Numbered from the stretch's first letter, positions 1 through 7,620 are shown. The stretch: DNA of 64,000 bases from Luteimonas aestuarii (GCF_004357985.1 NZ_SMTF01000002.1:310001-374000), one strand, 5' to 3'. Notes: generated by a model not told the origin, from the letters alone. Made by a program: numbers and translations.

Positions 1-1090
1 CGTCGCGTTGCCCGTGCTGGTCCTCCGGCGCTTCGGGCGATGCAGGCGGTGTCGCTGCTGGCGCCGAAGGCGCGACCGGCGTGGTGTCGCGCGGCACAGA
101 CGAGGCGGGTGGCGGCTGAGGCGCGGAGACCGGCGGGGGAGGACCAGCAGGCACGACAGGCGCTGCCGGGGGCGTCGGCGCCGCCGGTTCGCTGGTCAGC
201 GCACGCTGGCGGCTTTCGCTGTCGTTGATCTCCAGCGCCAGCGTGTCGTAGTCCGCCTCCAGCAGCTCGGCCATCTGGCCCACGAGCTCGTCCTGCACCC
301 GCTGTGGCGAGAAGTCGTCCGGCTGTGTGTCGAACTGCGTCAGCACGTCCTGAAACAAGGTGGCGAAGTCCACGGCCACGGTGCGGCCCAGCGCACGCCG
401 CTCCCAGATGCGCTCGCACGCCTTGCGCAGCACGGCGAGCCGGTCCACCTGATGTCGGCCCAATCCGCCGTACAACAGCGTCGGGATCGCCGGCAGCAGA
501 TAGCGCACCGCATCGTTCATGCGGCTGATGTGTGACTGCGGCACCGGATAGCCGTCGGCAGTCAGCCGCCGCGCGAGTTCGCTCTGCGACAGCGCCTGGC
601 CGCTTTCCTGCTCGTAGAACTCGCGCGCCTTCTCGATGCCCAAGGCCCGCTCGATGAAGGTCAGCCCGCCGCGCAGCTCGTTCTCGGCCAGATGTCCGGT
701 CAGCGCCACGATTTCGCCGCGGGCCGGCCACGGGCGGAACAGGCACGCAATGCGGAAGAAGCGTTCCTCCTTGGTCTCGCTCCACAACTCGCGCAGGATC
801 GCCAGCCGCGTATTGCCGCCGTTGCGAATGATGTAGTGCGCCTCGCCCGGCCTGCGCGTGATCGCGGGGGGCGCGTCGAGCCCGCGTTCGCGGATGGACG
901 CCTTGATCTCCGCATAGGCCGGGTTGCGCGTCACGCGCGGGTCGTGGTCGTAGGGCCGCAACTGGTCCAGCGTCACCGCCATCGGCGTGTCGGCGATGGG
1001 GTCGCTCAAGGTCGCGGCCGAAGGGCCGCTGCGCTCGAAACCGGTGGCCAGCAGCTTGGCAGCCATGTCCTGCGGCGTCAGCTCAGCCAC
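1..1090 (-). CDS. parB: ICE ParB-family protein (PFGI-1 class), C-terminus cut by window edge
   Basis: About 363 codons are present and the frame is still open at base 1, so the C-terminus is missing. The N-terminal half has the ParB/Srx-type nuclease-like core: TLDQLRPYDHDPR, then IIRNGGNTRLAIL, then GHLAENELRGGLTFIERA, followed by an HTH-like stretch (LSQSELARRLTADGYPVPQSHISRM). The last visible ~70 residues are Pro/Ala-rich and look disordered. This arrangement matches ParB-like proteins of PFGI-1/ICEclc elements rather than chromosomal ParB. The start is GTG at 1090 behind AGGAGAA, overlapping the stop of the upstream small gene by a few bases. In ICEclc, as I recall, the ParB-domain gene of this operon is part of an activator of transfer genes, so a regulatory rather than partition role is plausible. 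Family call is firm, role is inferred. Confidence 0.85.
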   Translation of the reverse strand, partial: MAELTPQDMAAKLLATGFERSGPSAATLSDPIADTPMAVTLDQLRPYDHDPRVTRNPAYAEIKASIRERGLDAPPAITRRPGEAHYIIRNGGNTRLAILRELWSETKEERFFRIACLFRPWPARGEIVALTGHLAENELRGGLTFIERALGIEKAREFYEQESGQALSQSELARRLTADGYPVPQSHISRMNDAVRYLLPAIPTLLYGGLGRHQVDRLAVLRKACERIWERRALGRTVAVDFATLFQDVLTQFDTQPDDFSPQRVQDELVGQMAELLEADYDTLALEINDSESRQRALTSEPAAPTPPAAPVVPAGPPPPVSAPQPPPASSVPRDTTPVAPSAPAATPPASPEAPEDQHGQRD

Positions 1091-1319
1091 GGCCGTTCTC
1101 CTGCGCCTGCCGGTCGGCGCGGCGAAGTTGCGCGCGGGCATTGCGGTCGGCACGGTGGTCGCTCGCAGTCGAGCTGGTGTAGATCGACGCGTAGCCTTGT
1201 TTCGTGAACTTCAGGTGCCCGCCGGACGTGCGCACCACGCGCCAGCCTTCGCCCAGCGCGAACTCGATCAGCGCGCGCAGCCGTTCACGGCCGCGCGCCA
1301 GTTCATGCGCGCTCGCCAT
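1083..1319 (-). CDS. small ICE protein in the shi position, HicA-like fold possible
   Basis: A 78-residue basic protein between parA and parB. Its start overlaps the parA stop by about 17 bases and its stop overlaps the parB start, so the three genes are translationally coupled. Residues 15-40 read ALIEFALGEGWRVVRTSGG followed by HLKFTKQGY. A glycine-rich turn with GGH followed by a beta strand resembles the HicA/YcfA mRNA-interferase-like fold, but the protein lacks a HicB partner here. Position between parA and parB equals that of shi in ICEclc, where parA and shi together are reported to arrest division of transfer-competent cells. I have not aligned it to Shi, so homology is inferred from position and size. 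Confidence 0.7.
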   Translation of the reverse strand: MASAHELARGRERLRALIEFALGEGWRVVRTSGGHLKFTKQGYASIYTSSTASDHRADRNARAQLRRADRQAQENGRG

Positions 1320-2169
1320 GGCCGGCCCCTCCCGCATCGGCCCGGCCGGTGACCAGCGCGAAGCGCTCCCGCCACGCGGGGAACAGCTCGCCAGCCAGCG
1401 TGCGCATGGTGTCCAGCGCCGCGGGCGCCGTGCGCCCAGCCGGCCGCCGGTACTCCACCCGATGCACCGGCAATCCTCGTGTCGCAGCGCGCGGATAGGC
1501 TTCGATGGCCGGCACGTCGGTGTCCAGCACCTGCACGCCGGCCTGTTCCTGGAACACCTGTCGCAGCGCCTGCTGGACCAGCCGCGCGTTCGACGACACC
1601 GGATGCACACGGTTGATGAGCAGGCGCAGCGGCGGCGGCTCGATGCCCAGGTGCCGATACGGCGCGATGTCCTCGATCAGTTGCAGCGTGCCGCGCCGCA
1701 GCTCGCGCGCCGCGAGGATTTCCGGCGTCACCGGCGACAGCGCCAGGTCGGACGCCAGCACCGCCATCTCCAGCAGCACGCTGCGCGCGCCCTGCGTGTC
1801 GATCAACAGCAAGTCATAGTGCGTGCGGAAGACGGGAAGCAAATGGCGCAGTCGCAGGCGCCCATCCGGTGCGTGCAGCAGCAGCGTGTTCAGTTCGCCG
1901 CGGTCGTCGTTGGAGAGCACCAGGTCCAGGCCCGCGATCGCGGTGCGCGACACCAGTTGCTCGATGCTCCGCTCGTTGAAGGCCAGCATCTCGTAGATGC
2001 CGCCGGGCGCGCGCACGTCCAGCATGAAGTAGCTCGACAGCGTGGGCTGCACGTCCAGGTCCAGCAGCAGCACTCGCAGCCCGGCATCGGCGATGAAGCC
2101 GCCCAGGTTGGCCGCCGTCGTGGTCTTGCCCACGCCGCCCTTGGTCGAAATGATGGACACCACCTGCAT
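1303..2169 (-). CDS. parA: ParA/Soj-type ATPase of the ICE
   Basis: A 288-residue P-loop ATPase of the ParA/MinD family. The deviant Walker A is ISTKGGVGKTT at residues 6-16. The Walker A' region is LLLDLDVQPTLS and the Walker B region is YDLLLIDTQG. The start chosen is ATG at 2169, giving MQVVSIISTKGG, because GAGGAG lies seven bases upstream; a longer reading starting MPFDEEK is less likely. It follows alpA by about 40 bases and overlaps the next small gene, forming the alpA-parA-shi-parB order known from ICEclc/PFGI-1 elements. In that family ParA contributes to element maintenance and, with Shi, to growth arrest of donor cells. Cytoplasmic. Confidence 0.9.
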   Translation of the reverse strand: MQVVSIISTKGGVGKTTTAANLGGFIADAGLRVLLLDLDVQPTLSSYFMLDVRAPGGIYEMLAFNERSIEQLVSRTAIAGLDLVLSNDDRGELNTLLLHAPDGRLRLRHLLPVFRTHYDLLLIDTQGARSVLLEMAVLASDLALSPVTPEILAARELRRGTLQLIEDIAPYRHLGIEPPPLRLLINRVHPVSSNARLVQQALRQVFQEQAGVQVLDTDVPAIEAYPRAATRGLPVHRVEYRRPAGRTAPAALDTMRTLAGELFPAWRERFALVTGRADAGGAGHGERA

Positions 2170-2209
2170 GAGCTTCTCCTCGTCGAATGGCATGAACCGA
2201 GAAGAAGCG

Positions 2210-2428
2210 TCAGGCGCGTTCTTTGAGGCGATCGGCGATCCACTGTTCGATCTCCACCGAGTCCCAGCCCACCGCGCGCACGCCCAGACGTAGCGCCTTG
2301 GGGAACTTGCCTTCCTTCATCAGGCTGTAGATGTGCGCGCGCTTGAAGCCGGTCTTGGCTTCGACCTCGGCGCGGCGCAGGATGCGGTGCTCGGTCGGTG
2401 CCGCCGTGGCGGTGGTCTGCGAAGACAT
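2210..2428 (-). CDS. alpA: AlpA-family excisionase-like regulator
   Basis: A 72-residue MerR-like winged-helix protein of the AlpA/phage excisionase family. The core reads ILRRAEVEAKTGFKRAHIYS then LMKEGKFPKALRLG and VGWDSVEIEQWI, which is the standard AlpA pattern: HTH, K/R-x-G-x-FP, then W-x-x-x-E-V/I-x-x-W. The start is ATG at 2428 with AAGGAG nine bases upstream. It is the first gene of the alpA-parA-shi-parB group and its promoter should lie in the 118-base gap before the next gene. In ICEclc-type elements the alpA promoter opens the transfer-competence operon. Likely DNA-binding, cytoplasmic. Confidence 0.9.
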   Translation of the reverse strand: MSSQTTATAAPTEHRILRRAEVEAKTGFKRAHIYSLMKEGKFPKALRLGVRAVGWDSVEIEQWIADRLKERA

Positions 2429-2546
2429 GAGGGTCACTCCTTAACGCTCAGTGGCGCTGATTGGCGTGACTCGCATTAAGAACGCCGCGCTGAGGAAAGA
2501 CACCGCAAATGCGGCGTCCGCGACCGCAGATACGGTCTGGCATCGC

Positions 2547-3308
2547 TCAGGAAGTCGTGCTCTGCAGATTGCGCCGAGCCAGTGCGAACTTGGCCTGCAG
2601 GGTGCGCTCGGTGATGCCCATCGCGTTGCCGTGGTGCGCCACCATCGCGCTGATGATGGCTTCCTGCGTCAGGAAGCTGGAATACGGCATGCCGCTGGGA
2701 GACTTGCCCAGCAGTAGCGTCAGTAACCCGCCAACGATGTTCAGGTAGGTCGATTCGCTGCGCGGCCCAGGTGTGTTCGCACGCTCCGCGTCGGCTGTGT
2801 AGTCGGCGTGCGTCTTCAGCAGCGCCTCGTGCTCGGCGCGCAGCGTCTCGTGCACGCCCAAGTGTTCCGCCAGCCGCGCCTTGATCGCTTCCCGCTCGGC
2901 CAGCAATGCGCCCACTGTGTCCAGGCTGATCGCCGGGTGAAGTGCACGCTCGATCTCATCGAACAGAAACGCCGGTTTCTCGCCGGGGTAGTAGTGCGCC
3001 ATCCAGGATTTCAGGTCGACGTGCCGCACCGTCAGCGACAGGTCGTCCATCGTCAGGCCCTGCGTGTCCCGCACCAAACCCTCCTTGCCATACGGCATCT
3101 CGCCGTGAGCCAGCGCATCGAAGATTCTTTCGGTGTTCAACCGCAGCATCGGCCAGCGCGGAAACTCCGTTGCCTCCGGTAGAGGCCGCTGTCCCAAGGT
3201 CGCCAGAATGCGCCGCTCGAAGCGCAGCAATCCGCTCCAGCGGATTGCCGCCTCGATCGGGCGGTAGTAGGTCTTGGCGCCATCGGCCAGGCTGCTCGAC
3301 TTCGGCAT
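2547..3308 (-). CDS. hypothetical ICE protein, 253 aa
   Basis: I do not recognise a named domain. The start chosen is ATG at 3308 (MPKSSSLAD) because GGAGG lies eight bases upstream; an in-frame ATG at 3323 has no such site. The protein is soluble and mostly helical by composition. A basic N-terminal half (YYRPIEAAIRWSGLLRFE, LNTERIFDAL) is followed by a charged helix-rich stretch around residues 120-165 that could form a coiled coil (AEREAIKARLAEHLGVHETL). The C-terminal part carries one hydrophobic segment (NIVGGLLTLLLG). It lies directly upstream of alpA on the same strand, inside the element, so an ICE regulatory or accessory role is likely. The function is unknown. Confidence 0.75.
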   Translation of the reverse strand: MPKSSSLADGAKTYYRPIEAAIRWSGLLRFERRILATLGQRPLPEATEFPRWPMLRLNTERIFDALAHGEMPYGKEGLVRDTQGLTMDDLSLTVRHVDLKSWMAHYYPGEKPAFLFDEIERALHPAISLDTVGALLAEREAIKARLAEHLGVHETLRAEHEALLKTHADYTADAERANTPGPRSESTYLNIVGGLLTLLLGKSPSGMPYSSFLTQEAIISAMVAHHGNAMGITERTLQAKFALARRNLQSTTS

Positions 3309-3838
3309 ATCGCGCGCCTCCATTCGTCATCGCACCGAGTCCACGCACACGCACCCGCCGTACATGCGACGTGCGTGGCTGTCCAGGAATCTCCGGGCGA
3401 AACGAGCAAGTGGCGAAGCGGCGAAGACCGTGGCATCGACGATGCCGCCGGTTTCGTTGCGAGATGTGCGTCTTGCCGCGCAGGGCGCCATCACTCACAA
3501 TTCGCAAGCCGCGAAACATGCTGTCACCAGCGTCATTCGCGGGCACCATGCCTGACCCGGATAACCAGGCCAAAGTCTTTGCAGGGGAAAAGACCCAGTA
3601 AAGCGCGATCAGCTCAACACGCCAGAGCCGATGCGCATACGGCAAGCGCTGTTGCGCCGCGCGTCTTCGCTGTGACGCGATGCGATGGGCATGCAAGTCT
3701 CATCGCAGGATGCCAACCGCAAGCGCGAGCAGCCTGAGTGCAGCACGCCCGTGCACCGCGTCAATGGAACCCCGCTATGACAAAACAGGTCTGGCACCTT
3801 GACCAAAATGGCATCGCCCCAACCCGCCTGAAGCAGCC
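3309..3838. other. 530-base ICE intergenic region, no gene supported
   Basis: This region lies between the hypothetical gene and the first LysR gene, both on the minus strand. Short open frames exist on both strands but none has a credible ribosome site, codon pattern or recognisable protein. It is slightly less GC-rich than its surroundings. It may hold the promoter of the hypothetical gene; I see no clear -35/-10 pair. Confidence 0.4.
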
Positions 3839-4750
3839 TCATGCGAGCCGTTGCGTATCCAACGGCATATGGCCGACACGCTGCGCACGGTCGATGAAGT
3901 GGCGCAGTGGCTCCGACATCGCGCCCTCGGGATGTAGCAGGTAGGTCGTCAACGCCGCCGAGTCCTCGTCCAGCGGCCGGACGATCACGTCCGCCTGCCG
4001 GCATGCCACCGCGTGCGCCGCGGTGGAAAATCCCACGCCATAGCCGGCCGCCACCAGGGCTAGCATCAACGAGTGGGTCGTCACGTACTCGGCCACGACC
4101 GGCGGTGTCTCCACCAGGCGCAGCAGGCGCTCGCATTGCCGGCTGCACTCCTGACAAACCTGCGGGTGACACAGCACCAGCGGGTAGCCCACCACCTCGT
4201 CCAGCGGTACCCGCTTGTGCGCCAGCAAGGGGTGCCGCGCCGGTATGGCCACCACCAGTGGATCTTGCCACACCGGCCTGGCGACCACCCCGGCCTCCAT
4301 CTCGCCGGCCATCGCAAAGGCCGCGTCGTACAGGTCGTTGCCCAGGCCGCCCACCACCTGCGACAGCGGCGCCTCGAACAGCCGGATGCCCACTTCCGGC
4401 GCCTCCTCCCGGCACAGCGCGAGCAGCGCCGACAGCCGGGTCCGCCCGACGCCGCCGGCCAGGGCGATGCGCAGGGTGCCCCGGTGTCCCACCGCCACCG
4501 CCCGCGTCTTGGTCTGGGCTTGCTCAAGGGTCAGCAGCACGCGCCGGGCCTCCTCCAGAAACACCTGCCCGGCCGGGGTCAGGCGCACGCCGCGCTGCGT
4601 GCGCTCCAGCAGCGCCACGCCCAGGTCGGCCTCCAGTTGGCGGATCGTGCGCGACAGGGGCGACTGCTCCACATGCAGCCGCCGCGCCGCCCGGCCAAAG
4701 TGCAACTCTTCGGCCACGGCTATGAAACAGCGAAGATGGCGTAAGTTCAT
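3839..4750 (-). CDS. LysR-type transcriptional regulator with a four-cysteine cluster
   Basis: A 303-residue LysR regulator. The N-terminal winged HTH covers residues 1-60 (MNLRHLRCFIAVAEELHFGR, then VEQSPLSRTIRQLE), and the substrate-binding domain starts near residue 90 (GTLRIALAGG). The start is ATG at 4750 with GGGGGAAG just upstream. The effector domain carries four clustered cysteines, C194, C199, C202 and C206 (CHPQVCQECSRQC), that its neighbour at 5485 lacks. The protein is clearly related to that neighbour, sharing VAEELH, EQSP(L/V)SR, VP(L/A)RHPLLAH-type and LVLCHP segments. Position inside the ICE end suggests control of element or cargo genes. ICEclc also has a LysR regulator (TciR), but equivalence is not shown here. 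Confidence 0.9.
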   Translation of the reverse strand: MNLRHLRCFIAVAEELHFGRAARRLHVEQSPLSRTIRQLEADLGVALLERTQRGVRLTPAGQVFLEEARRVLLTLEQAQTKTRAVAVGHRGTLRIALAGGVGRTRLSALLALCREEAPEVGIRLFEAPLSQVVGGLGNDLYDAAFAMAGEMEAGVVARPVWQDPLVVAIPARHPLLAHKRVPLDEVVGYPLVLCHPQVCQECSRQCERLLRLVETPPVVAEYVTTHSLMLALVAAGYGVGFSTAAHAVACRQADVIVRPLDEDSAALTTYLLHPEGAMSEPLRHFIDRAQRVGHMPLDTQRLA

Positions 4751-4949
4751 GTACTTCCCCCCAGAAAGTGGAGTCCATTCCTCTGGCCGCAGGGAACCGC
4801 ATGAGTGCTTCCCGGTGGCGATGCCGGTCACAGAGGCTTCCAGTTGCCGCCATCCGACCTTCAGTCGCCGGCGAGGCGGCGAGGCGGCGAGTGTCCAGGC
4901 AAGGCCGGGTTATTCCATCGGTGTTGCCATATCACACAAAACCACGGAC

Positions 4950-4976
4950 AATCAATAATAATTCTCATTAGCATCC
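4950..4976. promoter_or_regulatory. Fur-box-like sequence beside the exbD remnant
   Basis: The A/T-rich stretch AATAATAATTCTCATTAGC, read on the other strand as GCTAATGAGAATTATTATT, matches the usual AATGAGAATTATTATC-type Fur operator. It is closely similar to the box upstream of hemP at 40841-40866. It lies about 25-50 bases before the exbD fragment and about 200 bases upstream of the LysR gene reading the other way. It is probably left over from an iron-regulated tonB-exbB-exbD operon. Confidence 0.6.
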
Positions 4977-5001
4977 GTGTCTGAATGGAGTAAAGCCGAT
5001 C

Positions 5002-5244
5002 AAGCCCGACGTGGCGAACCTGTCCGTCACCACCCACGGCAGCGTGTTCTGGAACGACGATCGCATGGGCGACGAGCAGCTCGCGCAGCGGCTGCAGGCC
5101 TCCGCGCCGCGTCACCCGCAGCCCGAGGACTTCATCCGCGGCGACCGCCTGGTGGGCCTACCAGCGCGTCGCCCAGGTGTTGGCGGCTGCGCAGAAGTCC
5201 GGGGGTTGAAACTGAGCTTCGTGACCGACCAGGGCAGCAACCGG
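5002..5244 (+). pseudogene. exbD: exbD C-terminal fragment with compensating frameshifts
   Basis: The frame reads KPDVANLSVTTHGSVFWNDD then ERLAQRL-type and QPE..IRGDR, the periplasmic ExbD/TolR domain. After GDR an extra G in the GGG run near 5154 shifts the frame; the shifted frame gives AYQRVAQVLAAAQKSG, the expected continuation. A one-base loss in the G run near 5201-5205 then restores the first frame, giving LKLSFVTDQGSNR. The N-terminal transmembrane anchor and the whole of tonB and exbB are absent, and no ribosome site precedes it. An intact ExbD is about 130-140 residues; only about 80 remain. The nearby Fur box fits a former iron-uptake energising operon. It is a scar, not a working gene. 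Confidence 0.75.
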
Positions 5245-5484
5245 GGTGAGCCGAAAGACACCCTCATGAAACTGCATCGGCACGCTCGCCCTGACGCCGG
5301 CGTGACGTCGTCGGCTGCACCGATCGCGGACTCCAGCACACGTGAGCGCCTGCGCGCCGTGCCCGGCGCACCAAGCGGGCATGAGGCTTTGACGCGATGC
5401 CATCGAAGGAGGTGCTGACGGGATGCGGATGGAGATGCTGGCGCCCGATAGGCCGAACCAGAAGAAGACAAACGGGAGGTGGCC

Positions 5485-6393
5485 TTGGATTTCAGATTGC
5501 TGCGTTACTTCGTCGCAGTTGCGGAAGAACTGCATCTGGCCCGTGCAGCCGAGCGTCTGGGCATCGAGCAGTCGCCTGTGTCGCGTGCGATGCGCGACCT
5601 GGAAAGCCAGCTTGGCGTGCAGTTGTTCGACCGCAGCACACGCCTGACGCGGCTGACCTGGGCCGGCCAGGTGTTCCTCGGCGAATGCCGGCGCGTGATG
5701 GCCACCGTGGAGCAGGCAGTCAAGAGCGCCAAGGCGGCGGCACAGGGCTACCAGGGCCATCTGCGCATCGCCATCTGCGACAGCCTGGCGCAGCCCCACA
5801 TCGCCACCTTGCTGGCACGCAGCCGCGAGGATGAGCCCGAGCTGGAGATTCGCGTCTTCGAGCTGCCGTTCGCGCAGCAGCTCAAGATGCTGCACAACGA
5901 TCTGCTGGACATCGGCTTTGCGTTGTCAAACGCGGTGCATGCTGGCCTCGTCGCTGAGCCGGTGTGGACCGATCCACTGTCGGTGATCGTGCCCGCACGC
6001 CACCCCTTGCTGGCACACATGCAGGTGCCGCTGGCCGAAGCCTTGAAGTTCCCGCTGGTTCTGTGCCATCCCGAATCGGGATCGGGCTGCCGCCATCAGA
6101 TTCAAGCGATGCTGCAGGACGCGGGCACGCCGCTCAAGCTGGTCGATGAAGTGACCAGCCTCGGCGTGATGCTGACCCTGGTCGGCGCCGGCTACGGCAT
6201 CGGCTTCGCCATCGCCTCGCAAGTGCAGACCCTACAGCGCCCGGACATCTCCATTCGTCCCCTGGCCGGCACCCCACCGATGCTCTCTACCTACCTGCTG
6301 CGCCGCCAGGGCGAACCCTCGGAGCCCATGAAGCGGTTCATCGAGCGGGTGAAAGACGAGGCCGCGCCGATCGATGATGAGCCGGTCCTTTGA
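5485..6393 (+). CDS. LysR-type transcriptional regulator, paralogue of the 3839 gene
   Basis: A 302-residue LysR regulator with an N-terminal HTH (LDFRLLRYFVAVAEELHLAR, then IEQSPVSRAMRDLE) and a type-2 periplasmic-binding-fold effector domain from about residue 90 (GHLRIAICDS). I chose the TTG at 5485 because GGGAGG lies five bases upstream and LDFRLLRYF aligns with the usual LysR start; an in-frame GTG at 5479 overlaps the ribosome site. It is the last gene before the ICE end. It and the gene at 3839 point away from each other, with the exbD remnant between. The target genes are unknown. A single Cys pair remains in the place of the other protein's four-cysteine cluster. Confidence 0.88.
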   Translation: MDFRLLRYFVAVAEELHLARAAERLGIEQSPVSRAMRDLESQLGVQLFDRSTRLTRLTWAGQVFLGECRRVMATVEQAVKSAKAAAQGYQGHLRIAICDSLAQPHIATLLARSREDEPELEIRVFELPFAQQLKMLHNDLLDIGFALSNAVHAGLVAEPVWTDPLSVIVPARHPLLAHMQVPLAEALKFPLVLCHPESGSGCRHQIQAMLQDAGTPLKLVDEVTSLGVMLTLVGAGYGIGFAIASQVQTLQRPDISIRPLAGTPPMLSTYLLRRQGEPSEPMKRFIERVKDEAAPIDDEPVL

Positions 6394-6625
6394 GGACGCA
6401 GCTCGCCTGTCCGTTGCGACCTGTGGCGTGGTGTGCCAGTAGACAGATAGACTTCGGAATGAAATCCGATGCTCTGGCTGTTGGTGGATGTGCTTGGCTC
6501 GCTTTGGATCACCCGCAACGGCCTGCGTTGACCAGGCCGAAGACTTGAGTCCACAATCGAGTCCATTCCGTGACGCTTGGATCGGAAAAGACGTTCGTAA
6601 TAAACGAGTTAGCGAACGGGTGCTG
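6394..6625. other. terminal non-coding segment of the ICE
   Basis: This stretch of 232 bases between the last LysR stop and the attachment core holds no credible gene. It is lower in GC than the flanking chromosome and contains short imperfect repeats (for example GAGTCCACAATCGAGTCCA) of the sort found near recombinase arm sites. That reading is only a suggestion. Confidence 0.4.
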
Positions 6626-6643
6626 TTCCCATCACCCGCTCCA
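6626..6643 (+). other. ICE attachment site: 18-bp copy of tRNA-Gly 3' end
   Basis: TTCCCATCACCCGCTCCA equals the last 18 bases of a bacterial tRNA-Gly (T-arm end, acceptor CACCCGC and CCA). The rest of a tRNA does not precede it: the T-arm GGTTCGA and earlier parts are absent. This is the direct repeat left at the far end by ICEclc-type integrases, which insert into the 3' end of tRNA-Gly. The intact tRNA-Gly and the integrase should lie beyond the left edge of the window. Confidence 0.85.
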
Positions 6644-6651
6644 CGTTCGGA

Positions 6652-6686
6652 CGGCGGCATCACCGCGAGGTGGTGCCGCCGTTTTT
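6652..6686 (+). terminator. intrinsic terminator, probably of the original tRNA-Gly gene
   Basis: The arms CGGCGGCATCACC and GGTGGTGCCGCCG (one G-T mismatch) enclose a GCGA tetraloop and are followed by TTTTT. It starts nine bases after the tRNA-Gly 3' fragment, in the same orientation. Before insertion it would have terminated the tRNA transcript; now it stops transcription leaving the ICE end. Confidence 0.88.
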
Positions 6687-6699
6687 CGATGGTGCCCCG

Positions 6700-7620
6700 A
6701 TGAAGCTCGCCATCCTGTCCCGCAACAGCAAGCTGTACTCCACGCGTCGCCTGGTCGAGGCGGCGCGCAAGGCCGGGCACAGCGTGCGGGTGCTGGACCC
6801 GCTGCGCTGCTACATGCGCATCGGCGAGGATGGCTTCGCGATGCACTACAAGGGCCGCGCGATAGACGGTTATGGCGCGGTGATCCCGCGCATCGGCGCG
6901 TCGATCACGCGCTACGGCTGTGCGGTGCTGCGCCAGTTCGAGCTGATGGGCACGCACACGCCCAACCCGTCGGATGCCATCGCCCGTGCCCGCGACAAGC
7001 TGCGCAGCCACCAGATCCTCGCCGCGCGCGGCATCGGCCTGCCGCTGACGGTGTTCGGCGACAACCCGGACGACACCCAGGACCTGCTGTCGCTGCTGGG
7101 CCCGGCGCCGCACGTGATCAAGCTCAACGAAGGCGCGCAGGGCGCCGGCGTGATCCTGACCGAGAAGCCTTCGGCCTCGCGCGGCGTGGTGGAGGCGCTA
7201 CGCGGGCTGTATGCCAATTTCCTGGTGCAGGAGTTCGTGGCCGAGGCCGAGGGCGCCGACCTGCGTTGTTTCGTCGTCGGCGACGAGGTAGTGGCCGCCA
7301 TCCGCCGCGACGCAGCCCCGGGTGAGTTCCGCTCCAACCTGCACCGGGGCGGCACCGCGACGGCGGAGACGCCTTCCGCGGACGAACGCGCCATCGCGAT
7401 CCGGGCCGCCGAGGCGCTGGGCCTCGCGGTGGCGGGCGTCGACCTGATCCGCGCCCGCCGCGGCCCGCTGGTGCTGGAGGTGAATGCCTCGCCGGGGTTG
7501 GAGGGGATCGAGGACGCGACCGGGATCGATATCGCCGGCCGGATCGTGGACCACGTGGCGGCCAGGGCCACCACGCCACGCCCGAAACGCGCCCCCCGCA
7601 AGGCAGGACGCACGGTTTAA
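6700..7620 (+). CDS. rimK: RimK, ribosomal protein S6--L-glutamate ligase
   Basis: A 306-residue ATP-grasp ligase that adds glutamate residues to the C-terminus of ribosomal protein S6. The N-terminus ([20 protein letters not shown]) and LDPLRCYM are typical of E. coli RimK. The ATP-grasp part includes [13 protein letters not shown], the hinge [12 protein letters not shown] and the metal-binding [15 protein letters not shown]. Start is ATG at 6700; an in-frame GTG at 6670 lies inside the terminator and is rejected. It begins only 14 bases after the terminator U-run, so its former promoter may have been displaced by the ICE. No strong ribosome site is visible. The last ~15 residues are basic ([11 protein letters not shown]). 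Confidence 0.93.
   Translation: MKLAILSRNSKLYSTRRLVEAARKAGHSVRVLDPLRCYMRIGEDGFAMHYKGRAIDGYGAVIPRIGASITRYGCAVLRQFELMGTHTPNPSDAIARARDKLRSHQILAARGIGLPLTVFGDNPDDTQDLLSLLGPAPHVIKLNEGAQGAGVILTEKPSASRGVVEALRGLYANFLVQEFVAEAEGADLRCFVVGDEVVAAIRRDAAPGEFRSNLHRGGTATAETPSADERAIAIRAAEALGLAVAGVDLIRARRGPLVLEVNASPGLEGIEDATGIDIAGRIVDHVAARATTPRPKRAPRKAGRTV

Noticed and set aside
5158..5895. 245-residue minus-strand frame across the exbD scar and second LysR gene
   Set aside because: It is antisense to the LysR coding sequence and lacks any motif; the plus-strand reading is clearly a LysR.
6626..6643. tRNA gene at the tRNA-Gly-like sequence
   Set aside because: Only the last 18 bases match; no D arm, anticodon arm or 5' acceptor strand precedes it.
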